From NCBI GenBank assembly GCA_001939145.1, contig LSRX01000679.1:270578-334577 (forward strand): 64,000 bases of DNA, given 5' to 3'. The position numbers and the translations under genes were made by a program. Below are positions 10,280 through 21,998 of this stretch, piece by piece. The notes under the pieces were generated by a model. It did no database searches. It had not been told where the DNA came from and saw nothing but the letters and a program-made list of their open reading frames with translations. The stretch comes from Symbiodinium microadriaticum (lineage: Eukaryota; Sar; Dinophyceae; Suessiales; Symbiodiniaceae). Each line of letters opens with the position of its first letter. Positions within the stretch are counted from its first letter, which is position 1.

Positions 10280-11785
10280 AAAAATAATAATAACAATAAT
10301 AACAACATTAGTAAATAATAATAATAATTAATAATAATCATAATAACAACATGTAAGAAGAAGAAGAAGCTTGCACAAGCGGGACTCCAAGCCTCAGCAG
10401 GCATCCTCAGATCTCAGCACCTGTTGCATCAGGGGGGGCACGCACCAGGGCCCCGGCTAGGCCCCGCTGCAGCTTCCAAAAGGCCCCTTTTCTCCCCGCT
10501 TCCAGCCAGGCGCAGCCAAGTGAGCAGAATCGAGGCTTCGGCAGGTCGGCCACTGAGCTGAAATCTACCGAAGTTCTTGGAAGCTTCTTTTCTTTTGCAG
10601 GTCTATAAGTCTATACTGTAAGGGGTATATTGTAAGGGTCTTTTCTTTTAAATCTGGGAGCCTTGATAACTGCACGATCCCTCTTTGCAAGTAGAGCCAA
10701 CCTCGGGTGACAGCCTGTTCAGCTCTGTACATCCAACACACTGTCACGGACCGTGCCTATTGAGTGAATTCAGTGTTGGCGTAGCAACATCGACTCCCCA
10801 AAGCTCCGACGTGTCAGCATCTTCTGCGGATACTCACGGCATGTGTGGGCAGATGTTGCACACGAAATACGAAGTGTGAAACAAACTGAGCGCTCAGCTC
10901 CTGAATGGAAGTGGGAGCGAAAAAACGAAGTGATCCAGAGATCCTACACCCTCCATTCATTTGCCTCTATCAATCCCAAATTTCCTACCTCCGTTTGGGG
11001 GGTCATATACATGTACGTTGTTGAAGAGCTGAAACACTACAACTACAACAAGACGAGTGCCACAAGAAGTCATCAATACACGTCGCCAAGGCGTACTAGA
11101 CTGTCTATTTGAGGGTACAGGGAGGAGACTCCTGGATCTATCGAGTTGTTTTGGAAAACACTTGCTGTGCTGCCGTCGAGTATCTGCGAAATGAGAAGTA
11201 CCTCCGCTGACCCAAATGCCTTGCAACATGGCAGGATCTGCAGCTCATGTGAGTCAGTCGGACTCATACCCGCAAAAATCGGCGCAGCAATGGGCGGGCC
11301 TTTGGCTTGGGCATACTTTGCGAGGAGGTCGGACTCATCTCCAGCACTCCATCACAGATCTCGCCTTGGGGTCGGGCCGAGCAGATCTGAAGAAACATGA
11401 ACCTCTTGGATCTTTGCACATTTACGATGTAAAATCATGTAAAGTTAGTTGAAGTGCTCAGGAAGCACTTCAAGGGTTTTGGATGTAGGGTGCACTTATC
11501 TGACTTATCTCATCTCTCGTGACCGGAAGATTGCGCAGTGGGCAACTGAGCACCCTTCGTTTCGAGGACTGCCGTTTTGGAGAGGATCGAAGACCAGAAG
11601 AAGGGCCTGGAGGCATTTGCGAGCGGCCTCCGTTCCGAAGGTTCCATTCGCAGACCGGGCTACAGGCTTGAAGCCGAGAGAGGCCTTCTTGGATTGATGC
11701 GGACCTTGGCACGGGACCACAGATGGAGGATGCGGTGACTTGACGTGGAAGTGTCGGCGAACTCTGGACGGGGTCCAAACATCTG
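10280..11785. other. Interval with no supported gene
   Basis: It starts with an (AAT)n tract (10280-10350). Short frames near 10960-11400 and 11450-11700 on both strands are undecidable. A small inverted repeat, GAAGTGCTCAGGAAGCACTTC, lies near 11450. Confidence 0.4.
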
Positions 11786-11788
11786 AGG

Positions 11789-12534
11789 TCATAGGTCGCG
11801 GAGCGGGGCCGCACGCTGTCTGAGAAGTCTCCTATCGTCCGCAAACCACTTGCAAGGACACACTGGCAGTGAGTTTACCCTGCTGCAGTGTTTCGTTGCC
11901 CCAACAGGGTGTGGTCGAGCCTCCTGTCCGACACCAGCTTCGAAGCGACGCAGCAAGTCGCGGATGTCAGCCTCCTGACGCCCGATTCCCTGAAAATAAA
12001 ACCGCATGCATCCGCGACGGCACGGTGGCCTCGCCGCGCTCTTGGGCGCCTTTGCGTCGCCGACGGATGGCAGCCAAGGGAGTCCTCGTGCAGCAGTACA
12101 GCTGCCGAGGAGGCCCAGGAAGGAAAGCTTTGCACGTGCTGGGCTCCAAGCCCTGCCAGCGCCAAACCGTCCTCACCTGCTGTGAGGTCTGAAGCTTCTG
12201 ACTCCACCTGAGTGAACAGGCCACTGCATCCCCAGCCCGTTACTCTATGGCAGCTGAGGTGGCATCCTGTCGTGCAGAAAATGAAATCGACCTGGACCGG
12301 AAGTGCAGGGACAGCGGTGACAGCGGTGCAGCAGCACAAAGTGGCACGAGCTAGCAGTGGCCTGCTGCTGGCTAGGGCGGAAGATGCACAAGTAGTAGAG
12401 CCTCCTGAGGAGCTGCCCCAGGCCTTCAGTGTCAAAAGGTCGGAAGCCACGAGGAGCTGTAGCATTCTTCCGACTCGAACCGGCCAACTAACTTGAGGTT
12501 GTAGCTCGCTTGCTTGGGAAGAAACCTCCCGCAC
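11789..12534 (-). CDS. Possible exons, unknown protein
   Basis: Overlapping minus frames contain protein-like stretches (EADIRDLLRRFEAGVGQEA near 11900-11980; ASDLTAGEDGLALAGLGAQ near 12120-12200). A plus-strand frame is also open, so the strand is not certain. Confidence 0.3.
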
Positions 12535-12569
12535 GCCTGGAGGCCTTCCAGGTAGCAGTGTCAGCTCAG

Positions 12570-12655
12570 TTAGATAATATAATATAGATCATATAATATA
12601 GTCTAATAAATTATATTAAAATATAGTATAATGTATTATATTATTAGGTAAAGTT
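12570..12655. repeat. AT-rich (TATAATA)n tract
   Basis: About 85 bp built from TATAAT and TATTA words; non-coding. Confidence 0.8.
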
Positions 12656-12744
12656 ACTTCCCCAAGGCCTCCCGAGAAGATCTCAGGGTGCTTGCACGGG
12701 AGGTCCAGGAAGTCGGCCTTGGCCGGAACTTGCTGGGACTTACG

Positions 12745-12837
12745 GCTGATGATATAAATCCTGCATTACCCGTAATAAGGAATATACCATAGTTTAGGGT
12801 CCTTATAAGGTAATGCAGGATTTCTATCATCAACAGT
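12745..12837. mobile_element. MITE-like hairpin, type A, copy 1
   Basis: Inverted ends (GATGATATAAATCCTGCATTAC at left; GTAATGCAGGATTT then CATCAAC at right) flank a core with AAGGAATATACCAT and TTTAGGGTCCTTA. Two close relatives occur at 27750-27850 and 50535-50635. Confidence 0.85.
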
Positions 12838-13082
12838 ATCCGGTCCTTTCTGCCAACCCTTGCCTGTTGCTGAGGCAGCAACCCAGGCCGCTCTGCGCGC
12901 TTCACGGACTCGATCACCAGATCCTCGATTTTCTCGCAGTTTAGGATTTAGGGTTTAGGGTTTAGGGATCAATTCAAACGGTCTCGCCGATGGCTCGCGA
13001 AAGGAAGTCCTGCTCCGAGGGCTCGTCAGCCTGGCGAAAAACTCCGAGGGCTCTCACTCCGTCTTTCCGAGCCACTGCTAGA

Positions 13083-13180
13083 CAGTATAATATAGTATAA
13101 TATAATACAATATAATATATTACAATATAATATAATACAATATAATATAGTGTAATATAATATAGTATAATATAATAGGC
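13083..13180. repeat. (TATAATA)n microsatellite
   Basis: About 100 bp of TATAATATAGTATAA-type repeats. Confidence 0.9.
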
Positions 13181-13231
13181 CTTGGGATTGGCTTCCTCGC
13201 TTTCGGCCGCAGCCTTCGAGGTGGATCTGGC

Positions 13232-14403
13232 CTACAGTGTACAGTGTACCGGGTTTGCGCGGAAAAAACGCCGGAGATCTCTATTCTGCGCATGCCAGGA
13301 CCGGCGCCGCCGGTTCTCCGAAAGCTCCGTTCCCGCAGGCTGACCCCAGTGTGCCAAGAAGAGACCTCGGGCCGTGCTGCGGAACATCATCATGATGACA
13401 ATGATCATTTGCATCAGCACGGTGGTCATGGCGATGACGCAGCAGGCTGCAGCTCCAAGAGGCTGAGGCCTGAGCTCTCGGAAGGCGGCCACTGCGCTGG
13501 AGATTTCACTGCTCGGAAGTTCCTGCAGAGACTGTCGCCTTCACAAGCAAAAAAACCAGCGTTGCCCCACCTTCTCGGCAGATAGAGGGGCAGGGGGAGC
13601 TGCGAGCTCAGCTGAAGATGCCTCCCAGCTGTGGAGAAGTTATATCCTTTTCCTCTACACATGCGGTCACACCAGGAAACTCGTGGCTCTGCTTTGTGGC
13701 TGCGCCTTTGCGCGTCGGCGCAGCTCCTGGAGCGCACGATCGCCTGAGCTGCGCGTGCTGAAGGAGGCACCCATCCTGGATTTTGCGGCCCTGCGTGGGC
13801 CCCGGCCGCTGTCGTCTGCAGGCGGTGCGGCCGTCTCTGCCGCAACCTCACAAGCCCCCCACCACACGCAAGAACTCACAGCAGATCCTCTTCCCAGCCT
13901 GCTGAAGGAGCGCTGCCACGCCTGAAGCCGAAGCAGTGGCACAACCGAGGCTACATGGGCTCCATTTCGCAGCGCGGCCCATTTCATGAAGCTAAGCGGA
14001 TGGCTGCAAAGCTCATCGTTTCTCTGCATGTCTTCCTGAACCACAAGCAGTCACAAGCAGTCTAGTCTAGTCAAGAGGTTGGTCTGATCATGCACACCAC
14101 AGACAGACAGTGCCATTGGACCGCTTTACTGCCTTTACCTGCAATCAAAGCACGTTGAAGGAGCCTACTCGTCAGACTGTTGCGCACCTCCGCCTCTGCG
14201 GCCTCTGCCGCTTCTTCCTCGCTGAGGGGCTCCAGCTCAGCGTCGCTCACCTCCAGCTGAGCTTTGGCCTGCAACCAGGACGCAGGGAGCACTAGCGCCA
14301 GGCTCACTCGACGATTGTGACCGATCTGCCAAAGTCCTCTATGCGCGCAACAGCCAGACCTTTTACCGCGGAAGCTCTCTGTTCTTCGCAGCTTAGAAGC
14401 CAC
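13232..14403 (-). CDS. Uncharacterised exons, one with a membrane helix
   Basis: Three coding-like stretches. 14130-14300 is acidic and helical (LEPLSEEEAAEAAEAEVR, then SRLLQRALIAGKG). 13670-13830 contains SSGDRALQELRRRAKAQP. 13380-13560 contains LQELPSSEISSAVAAFRELR, then a hydrophobic run (CVIAMTTVLMQMIIVIMMMF) that could span a membrane. Whether they form one gene is unknown. The plus strand encodes His/Asp-rich sequence opposite the hydrophobic run, so the membrane call needs the minus frame to be real. Confidence 0.4.
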
Positions 14404-14759
14404 GGTTCACAGTTTAGCGTGAGTCTTCTGGCTACGACTCGCTGCCGATCCGATCCCAGCATGGCTATGTACAGGCTCGGTGCTTAGGAGACCCCAGCCG
14501 TACTTGAGAGGCGAAGTCCTCGTCGTGGGGAGCCGTGGATCCGCTCAGTTCATCCGAGCGCGGGGGAGATGATCAGCCAAACCACAGCCACCGTGACGTA
14601 GCAGTTCTGCGCGAACAGTCAAGCCGCACTTAGCTGGCTTAGCTCTTCGATAGATAGAAGTCGCTTCCAAGAGCGACCCAGCCCTGACCAAGCGTTCTGC
14701 GTGCACGGTTGGAGGTTCGCCACTCCTGCACTTGTTCAAAACATGTCTGAACGGTCTGT

Positions 14760-15725
14760 GAATTGGACTTTGAGTCTTTCGATCACTGCACCTCTTCGAA
14801 GAGGTCGCGCTCATGTGCTCCAGCATCGCTCATCAGCTGCAGTACCTTTACTTGGGCAGAGCCGGATCTATCGACACTCGATTCTGACACGGGCTTAACA
14901 GCAGCTTCGGGGTCTCTGGGCATCAGAGCATGGCTTCCTAAACAACTCCTCCCTCACGAAAGAGACGGGTACCTGCCCATGTCCCTGACCTTTCGCGAGC
15001 ACCCACGCGTCCTGGAAGACGTGCGAAGCTGCCGGGGTTCTTTCAAAGACCTGTCGGTCCTCTCCGTAGCGGTTGCAACGCGCAGGTTCGGCGGCCGCGG
15101 CGAGCAGCAGCCCCACTACCTCCGGGTGTTAACCGGGTCTTCTGACATCTCGTGACAGTGTAGCTGGCGCAACCTCATTGTGGCCCCAGCGTGCAGCTGA
15201 CATCAGAGGGGAATACCTGCCAGCACCTGGACAACGGCAGTGGTGACACTGACCTCTCTTCTCTTGCAGCAACTCCTCCCCCTTCAGCCATGGCACCAGC
15301 GACCCCTTCCACGTCTGCAGCAGCTCGCAGCAGAAGCTTTGCACACTCCGCCCGGCCGTTCCAGGCAGCGCGGAAGAGAGGGTACCAGCCATTGCTCTCA
15401 ACCTCGCAATCTGCGGTCTCCGTAGCATCCGGGTAGTGTCTAGGTGAGATTTCCGGACCTCAACTCTTGTCGAACCACTAACAGCTACCAGGCCTTGTCA
15501 AGTGCCCAGCTGCGAGCATCACAGAGCGGGCTGAGCAGCAACTGCAGTACCTTGAGCTTGCTGAAAGCTTATAGTTGGAACACCAGGCGAGAGGAACTTG
15601 CCACGCGAAGCAAAGAGCACGGGCCTCGGCAAGGCCGTAATCGGCAGCCCAGGTCACGGCAGTTTGGCCCAGATCATTGGCTGCCAGGCTTTCCGCAAAG
15701 CCGAGGAGCAGCTTCTCCCCTGGAC
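14760..15725 (-). CDS. Ankyrin-repeat protein, several exons
   Basis: Ankyrin signatures appear in successive minus exons: LAANDLGQTAVTWAADYG (15599-15715); WYPLFRAAWNGRAECAKLLL (about 15250-15400); YSPLMSAARWGHNE (15174-15216), which splices to VVGLLLAAAAEPARCNRYG (from 15119); and VKVLQLMSDAGAHERDLFEE (about 14790-14890). The 15120-15173 intron (54 bp, GT...AG) is well defined because the repeat A-A-R-W-G-H-N-E-V-V-G-L-L-L is rebuilt exactly and GAGGT stands at both junctions. Ankyrin repeats mediate protein-protein contacts; the partner is unknown. First and last exons not resolved. Confidence 0.75.
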
Positions 15726-16110
15726 AAAAACTTCAAGCTGCAGCGTAGATCAGCACTCCAGCATGGAGCCTTCTTTCCGAGCCAAGCAGCCCACCAGCCG
15801 AGCCAAGTCGGACTCTTCCAAGCGCCCAAGGCTCTGGTGAATCACCTCTCAAAGCATCTCTCAAAGCTTCTCAAAGCAACGGGCTGCCTCTGGCCTATGA
15901 CTATGGCCCTTGCTTTTGCCGGCCTCAGCGAGTGCTGGGCCGGAAGCTGTGTCCGCCTGTGCAAAACATGGACCCAAGTAGGAGTTCTTGCCAGCTAACG
16001 GCGGCCATAAGAGTAAAGTCTGTCTGCAAATTGATTTCAGGCTCTGCACCTGCCACAGGCAGCGAAGCCTGGGCAGCATGGCCACCAAAGTGGCCGCAGC
16101 CTTGGAGACT

Positions 16111-16425
16111 TCAGCGATCAGCGCTGGTGCTGCACGAGCAGCCATGATCCGAGCAAGGCACGATGGATGCAGTTGCACGCAGCCGCCACGTGTCGATGGG
16201 TCCCAAGAGCCGTGCGAAGGCGGGAAGCAGGCTCGCATCGTGGCAAAACACCAGGTCCACACTCCCCAGCACCATCGAGTCGGAAGAACTAGACTCTATT
16301 TGCAAAAGCACGGGCAAATGGTCGGTGTTGTTGCTATCAAGTGAACGCGGGTGAAACTGCAGCACACTTGAGGAATGCCTTTGTCCCTCCGAAACAGCTG
16401 CAGACTTCTCATGCTGCGAAAACAA
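16111..16425 (-). CDS. Exon(s) upstream of the ankyrin region, unknown
   Basis: Protein-like frame including NNTDHLPVLLQIESSSSDS and VDLVFCHDASLLPAFARLL, followed in another frame by EVSKAAATLVAMLPRLRCL (about 16040-16110). It may be the N-terminal part of the ankyrin gene. The VDLVFCHDASLL block loosely recalls a methyltransferase strand, but this is not enough for a call. Confidence 0.4.
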   Translation of the reverse strand: MFSQHEKSAAVSEGQRHSSSVLQFHPRSLDSNNTDHLPVLLQIESSSSDSMVLGSVDLVFCHDASLLPAFARLLGPIDTWRLRATASIVPCSDHGCSCSTSADR

Positions 16426-16489
16426 GCTGCAAGTTTATATCTTACTTCGGCATGGTCTTGGAATGTTGCCTGTTGCCTCCATCCCTGTG

Positions 16490-17561
16490 ACAGGCCTTTC
16501 TGGGAATCGTGTCCAAGACTTCCAAGTGGGGCAGCGCCTTTGAAGCTCTGGGGTCTGGGATTTCTCTGAGGATGAGCCAAAGAGTTTCCAGAAGCACCTC
16601 CAGGATTCGTTCCCTCGTCACAGCCTCCTGCTTCCGCACTGGGTTCAGACCTCGTTGCTTTCATATTCGAGATTCTAGATTCTAGATGACCTTCTTGCAG
16701 GGCCTCTCATCGAACTGAGATCACGGCTGATGTCCAGCTCCCGAAGCGTGGAAACCACCTGGCGATGTGCAGAAGGAAAGAAGCAAAACGCGGTCTTGAC
16801 TCTTGACACAGGCGGTCGAGTGCAGGGGTGGTCGAGCGCTTCTTCGAATAGTTCCGTTCTGTGAAAGCCACCATTGCATTACGCATGCTCGATGTCCTTC
16901 CAGAATCGTCACCCACTCTCCGAGCATAAGCTCAAATCAACATGAGCTCAAAGGCACCACCTTACATGCCAAAGAAGCTCCGCAAGCGGGACCTCTAAGG
17001 ATTGGATCTCCTCGAAGTCATCCACCAAGTTGCCCTCCATATCCAAGATTTGCAGCGCCTGCGCTCGTCAGCCCCAAAGGGAACCTGGCTGTGTACTTCC
17101 AACCCCGGCCTCATGGGAAAGTAGAGGACTCAAGTCGCTCACGTCGTTGAAGGACACGTAGAGCTCCTACTCAGCCACGAGGTACAAGCAAAAAAGGCGT
17201 TCAAAGGACCGCTCTTAGGCGCCTCCAGAACGGGGAGTACGGTGATGCCTCCAAGGTCCTGGCACAAAGAGATTGTTTTAGGGTTTAGGGTTTTTTCTCA
17301 TAAAAGCATCTAGCGATTAAAAAGCGATCGGGAGGGAGGGTTATGCACCATAAACTTTGCATGTTCGGCGCTACAGGAAACGTTGCATTGGCAGGCACCG
17401 GCAAGAGAGCGACAGCACGCTGCTGAACCCTGAAATGCAAGCGTTGACCTGCAAGGAACAGCGGCATAGCCAGAGAACCTGCTCGCAGGCAAGAGGACAC
17501 ACTCTATCTGTATATATATATATATATATACTTAATTAATTAATGAATTTATACATTTATT

Positions 17562-17613
<52 letters not shown>

Positions 17614-18445
17614 AGACCCACACACAAATTGCCTTCAGGTTGAGGAGGCTTGTTCCCAGATCCCGGATGGTGCCTCAGCTCCGCTCGACTGAACCAGAAT
17701 TCGCCTTAATAGTAATCGCAATAATGTAATAGTAATACTGTAATACTTGTAGTAATAATAATAGTAATAACTCCCTGAATTATAATAACAGTATTACGAC
17801 CTTCAAACGAAAGCGCTGAGCTCGGATCAAATGTGCGACCGACTCAGGCGCAACCTGAAAAGCATCGCAACTTCAATTGAAAAACCAGGAGGGATGTCCG
17901 GGTTCTGCACTGCTGCAGTCTCGGCAGCAACTCGCCGAGGCACTCCACCTCAGCGCAGGCCGAAACTTCATCGATGGCTCTGCCGGAAACCCGGAGATGG
18001 GACCCCTCTCTTGGCTTAGGCATGCCACGCGCTCGCCCACACCGACAGCATCCACCTAGGAAGTCTTAAGACTGGACCGTAGGGTCTTCCCTTTACACCT
18101 CGGGCAAAACGCTTGGGCCTGGAGATCCAGGAAAGTCACCTCGTTCAGGTCTTGCACGCCGGTGTATTCTTGCAGGAACTCCTGTCGAATCTTCTCCAAA
18201 GCAACTATCACAGGCCTGTCTCGGTCACGGGAGCCGGCCTCCGACAATCCGTTTTCGATCTCTTCGAAAAGTGTCGTGCCTGTCCGGCTCAAGCCCCACA
18301 TGTCCGAGTCAGGTGTCCTGTGCTTAGGCCACGACTGAGCAGGACATCCTGCCGCAGCGGCAGTACCGGCAAGTTCGGCGGCCGCGCTGACATCCCCAAC
18401 CTTCAGGCCGTTGCTTGTGGGACGAAGCTTGCTCTCCGGAATGGG
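16490..18445 (-). CDS. Leucine-rich-repeat protein, LRRC56-like
   Basis: Exons in order: 18056-18445 (QEFLQEYTGVQDLNEVTFLD), about 17900-17960 (VECLGELLPRLQQ), 17633-17673 (TIRDLGTSLLNLK), 17223-17258 (DLGGITVLPVLE), 17110-17166 (ELYVSFNDVSDLSPLLSHE), 16966-17058 (ALQILDMEGNLVDDFEEIQ), about 16885-16920 (VTILEGHRAC) and 16500-16640, ending the LRR cap (ALPHLEVLDTIP). The order RDLGTSL, ELYVSFNDVSDLSPL, LDMEGN, ALPHLEVLD is that of LRRC56, which in other eukaryotes takes part in dynein-arm assembly of cilia. That role fits a flagellate cell but is inferred. Inferred donors include GC (17222, 17109) and GT (16965). The N-terminal exon ends in a C-x2-C piece that may be intron. Confidence 0.75.
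17508..17612. repeat. (TA)n microsatellite
   Basis: About 100 bp of TA dinucleotides with TTAATTAA interruptions, inside an intron of the LRR gene. Confidence 0.9.
17680..17895. other. Intronic (AAT)n-rich stretch of the LRR gene
   Basis: AATAGTAAT words at about 17700-17790; no coding signal. Confidence 0.5.
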
Positions 18446-19023
18446 TCTAACTACTATAATGTACTATAATGTACTATAATGTACTATAGTATAGCCATAG
18501 TAGGACCATGGCGAGGGACTGCGCCAGGCTCAACCAGTCGGCAGCGTTTTCGCCTTCGGAGCCGCGATGGCAAAACGGTCTCAGACGGATTCCACGGCGC
18601 GCTTTCTTCCGGCATGTACCATCAGCTTAGACCGGGGCCACCATGCTCTGAGAAAGAAGAGGCCAAGAGCCGAGACGGCGATTGGAACAGGACTGAATGC
18701 TTCGGCAAGCTGGGCCGAGTTAAACTCCTCCGAATTCTACGTCAAACATCGAACAAGCGCATCGAAGAAAGCTGGCCTCCAACAGCTCTAGCCGCGGTGC
18801 ACCGTGCCGTCACGACTTTCACTTACTAAACTCAGCACCGGGCCTGTCACAGTTCTCCCATGGCAGCTGAGAGCCGACATCACTCACAATGCAAGCTGCT
18901 CCATGCACGACAGGCAAGATGCTCCACAACATCCTAACTCTGCGACCTCAATGCAAGAAGCGACCTGATTTTCTCTATTACAAGGCCACCGACGAGAGTT
19001 TTACCGTGGCATCCTGGACAGAG

Positions 19024-20359
19024 TCACCAGCACGCATGGGGACCTCTAAGGGATCTCCCGCGTTGAATCCCATGCTTCTGGTCTATGAGACTCCATACAA
19101 GCAGCGCTGTGGAAGCGCTGCAAAGAGCGGCCGTAGCATGAAGGGCGAAAAAAGCGAGAACCACTGCCGTCTTGAAGTCCACTATGATCCAGCACGGGCC
19201 GTTGTTTTTGAGCAGCTTGGAATCCTTGAAAGCCTCGTGCAACTTGTCCCTGCCAACAAACCAACCAACTGCCCCACCACGCGCTTTAGCCCATTTGCCG
19301 TGGTGTCATCTTGGCCACAACAGCATTGCTTGGAGTCCTTGAAAGCCTTGTGCAACTTGCTCCTGTCAACAAAACCGACCAACTGCCCCACAAAACGCTT
19401 TAGCCCATTTGCCGTGGTGTCATCCTGGCCACAACAGCATTTCTTGGAGTCCTTGAAAGCCTTGTGCAACTTGCTCCTGTCAACAAAACCGACCAACTGC
19501 TCCACCACGCGCTTTAGCCCATTTGCCGTGGTGTCATCTTGCACACAACAGCATTTCTTGGAGTCCTTGAAAGCCTCGTGCAACTTGCCCCTGCCAACAA
19601 AACTGACCAACTGCCCCACCTCGCGCTTTAGCCCATTTGCCATGGTGTCATCTTGCACACAATAGCATTGCTTGGAGTCCTTGAAAACCTTGTGCAGCTT
19701 GCACCAGTCAACAAACCCGACCAACTGCTCCACTACACGCTTTAGCCCATTTGCCGTCGTGTCATCTTGCACACAACAGCATTGCTTGGAGTCCTTGAAA
19801 GCCTTGTGCAACTTGCCCCTGTCAACGAAACCGCCCAGCATGCCGATAGACATCATGTTGCCTTCTAGTCTGTCTGGATTTTGGGCACGTCCATCGGGCA
19901 GAACGAATCGACCTCCCTGTGGTATTCTTGTCCATGGCCAGCGGGGCAGTCAGCGAGATGCCCTGGAAGCAAAAGCCCAGGCACCAGCATGATCAACAGG
20001 TTCACCGTGGTAGCCGTCCGAAACTCCGAACTGGAAGTTGAGAACTCGTGCTGTCCGTTCAGGCCTACGATGACATCCTCAATCTGGACTGTTCATTTCT
20101 GCAGGCCATGGGACCCCTGCGTCCGGTTCCATCGCTCAATGAGGCCACCTTCGAAGATCCTGTGCACGCGTGCTGCCGAGTGGTAGCCTAGGCCAGAAAT
20201 GGCCTCCAGACGGATCCCGAGCCTCTCGCCCCCGTGCCTGAAGACCGTCACGCAGAAACTCTTGGCTTGCGAGTGCCGGGATTCCTGGCAGCAGCCTCCC
20301 ATTCTGCTTCCTGGCAGCCCGTCCAGTCGAGTCCCCTTCGCGAGCCTGGCTGCCTTCAC
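19024..20359 (-). CDS. PDZ-like domain plus six 38-residue repeats; frame disrupted
   Basis: 20100-20330 and 19975-20092 together read as a PDZ-like domain: SFCVTVFRHGGERLGIRLE, then RVHRIFEGGLIERWN, then VQIEDVIVGLNGQHEF and ATTVNLLIMLVPG. An in-frame TGA at 20093 lies between GGLIERWN and VQIEDV with no credible intron. After about 19860 the minus frame runs through units of the type LVGFVDRSKLHKAFKDSKQC (38 aa, 114 bp each). The last unit (19205-19250) is one base short and the frame shifts to 19024-19242. PDZ domains bind C-terminal peptides. The stop and the shift suggest a decaying gene or assembly errors. The plus strand is also open through the repeats; minus is preferred because of the linked PDZ-like exon. 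Confidence 0.5.
19212..19850. repeat. Coding-type tandem repeat, 114 bp x about 5.6
   Basis: TGGAGTCCTTGAAAGCC recurs every 114 bp. Units differ at several sites each but keep the length (multiple of three) except for a one-base deletion in the leftmost unit. Confidence 0.9.
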
Positions 20360-20528
20360 GCCGCCGGCATGTCTGCTTGTCGAGTTCGGTGGCTTCGTGA
20401 GCTCGTGTTATTCTTCTTCTTCTTCTTATTCTTATTATTATTGTTGTCTAGGAAGCCTGCATTTCCATCCACCGAGGGGCATCGAAACGGATCAGAACTT
20501 GGGTCCCTCCGCACTGTTTTTTGGGGGA

Positions 20529-20622
20529 CTTTCCGAAAATTACGGTTCCCTATTTTGGGGACCTTATAATAAGGATCCTACTAGTAAGGGTACTCTATTA
20601 TACCCTACTTTTGGAAACCCCC
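20529..20622. mobile_element. MITE-like hairpin, type B, copy 1
   Basis: Left end CTTTCCGAAAATTACGG and right end TTTTGGAAACCCCC are inverted relatives; the core has TTATAATAAGGATCCTACTA. Diverged from copies 2 and 3. Confidence 0.75.
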
Positions 20623-21295
20623 ATATATGGCTGCGAAGCGGAGGACTCTGACGCGAAGGGCTCGCGGAACTGCTCAGCAGAGGGAAGGGTGACTTTTTCT
20701 TCTGCGCAGCTTCATGCTCCTCAATTGGCCCTAAAGGTCTCAGAGATCCGAAAGCTTGCACAGACTATCTGCAGATGCAGGGGCTGTGGCACAGAAGCTG
20801 CAGGAAAATTGAGGATGGCTCGTCGTGGAAGCTGGATGAGAAGAAATACAGAAGCAAGATCCTGACCACTCCCCCTGACTTGCTAGCGAATTGAGCAGGA
20901 TGGGAAGCTTTCGTGCCAAGCGCTTGAGAAAACTATGCCTAGCCTTGGCACCGCACACGGTTTCACCACCTAAGGAAGTCCGATTCGATCGACCCAAACA
21001 AAAGGAACCTTGAGCATCCTTCCTGAAAACCGTGCAATTGAGCTGCTTGACATATTATCGGGCCCACCCATGGCTGCTTCAGAATCTGCCTGTCGGCAGG
21101 CCTTGCACAAACATGACACTCGAGTTGAGGTCTGTTTGGAGCCGTCTCGAAGCAGAGGCCCAGGATCATTTGCTTTGGGTTTTGGCCACACGAGCGTCCG
21201 CTTCGGGAATCTTGCCCAAAAGTGAACCACTGCAAGATTAAATGCCAATCTCCCCACCTTAAGCAGGGCGTTTAGCCGGCGAAGCAACACCACCA

Positions 21296-21445
21296 TAATA
21301 TAATATAATGTAATATACTATAGTATACTATACTATACTATACTATACTATACTATACTATAACATAACATAACATAACATAACATAACATAACATAACA
21401 TAACATAACATAACATAACATAACATATATTATAATGTAATATCC
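21296..21445. repeat. (TATAC)n then (CATAA)n microsatellites
   Basis: Two adjacent pentamer runs, about 60 and 65 bp, with no coding potential. Confidence 0.9.
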
Positions 21446-21555
21446 TTTCAGTGCGTCGGGGTCCTCTGGAGCTTAGCCATCGGACCCCGGACTCACCAGG
21501 CATCTTCCAGCTCCCAGGGCTCCTCGCAAAGCTTCCCCGGTGCCCCCCTTTTTGG

Positions 21556-21690
21556 GGATGAGGGTTGAGGGTTTAAGAATTTCGGGTTTTAGGGTTTTAG
21601 GGCTTTAGGGCTTTAGGGGTTTAGGGTTTAGGGTTTTAGGGCTTTAGGGGTTTAGGGGTTTAGGGTTTAGGGTTGGATTCAGGGTTCCGG
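21556..21690. repeat. Interstitial telomere-like array, TTTAGGG
   Basis: TTTAGGG, TTTTAGGG and TTTAGGGG units. Confidence 0.9.
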
Positions 21691-21844
21691 TCGAGGTCCG
21701 CAAGATCAAGCAGAGACAAGGCGGCTCTCCAGCGTCCGATCGGCAGCCGTAACTGGCCCTGTGCAAGGCACCCATGCAAGAGGCGCACGCTCCGCGGCCG
21801 CCGAGGCTGAGGCCCGGGCCTCCTCCCTGGGACTCCTGAGCCAA

Positions 21845-21942
21845 GTTTCCGAAAATCCGGGTACCTTATTTTGGGGTTCTTATAATCAGGATCCTACTAT
21901 TTAGGGTACTATATTAGGGTCCCCTATTTTCGGAAACCCCCA
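21845..21942. mobile_element. MITE-like hairpin, type B, copy 2
   Basis: GTTTCCGAAAAT at left and ATTTTCGGAAACCCCC at right are inverted repeats. From 21858 on it is base-for-base the same as 21999-22089. An N stands at 21949. Confidence 0.85.
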
Positions 21943-21998
21943 CATAGCNTCTGAGGACAGGAAAAACCCCCACCCCGCTGAACCCATACAGCGAAGAC

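Noticed and set aside
18889..19992. Plus-strand frames of 258 and 106 codons across the 114-bp repeats
   Set aside because: The repeat period is divisible by three, so both strands stay open; the minus frame links to a PDZ-like exon and matches gene direction.
20690..20990. Plus-strand exon-like stretches (KVSEIRKLAQTICR; RLSADAGAVAQKLQE)
   Set aside because: Three frames each look partly protein-like and a minus frame competes; no consistent exon could be drawn.
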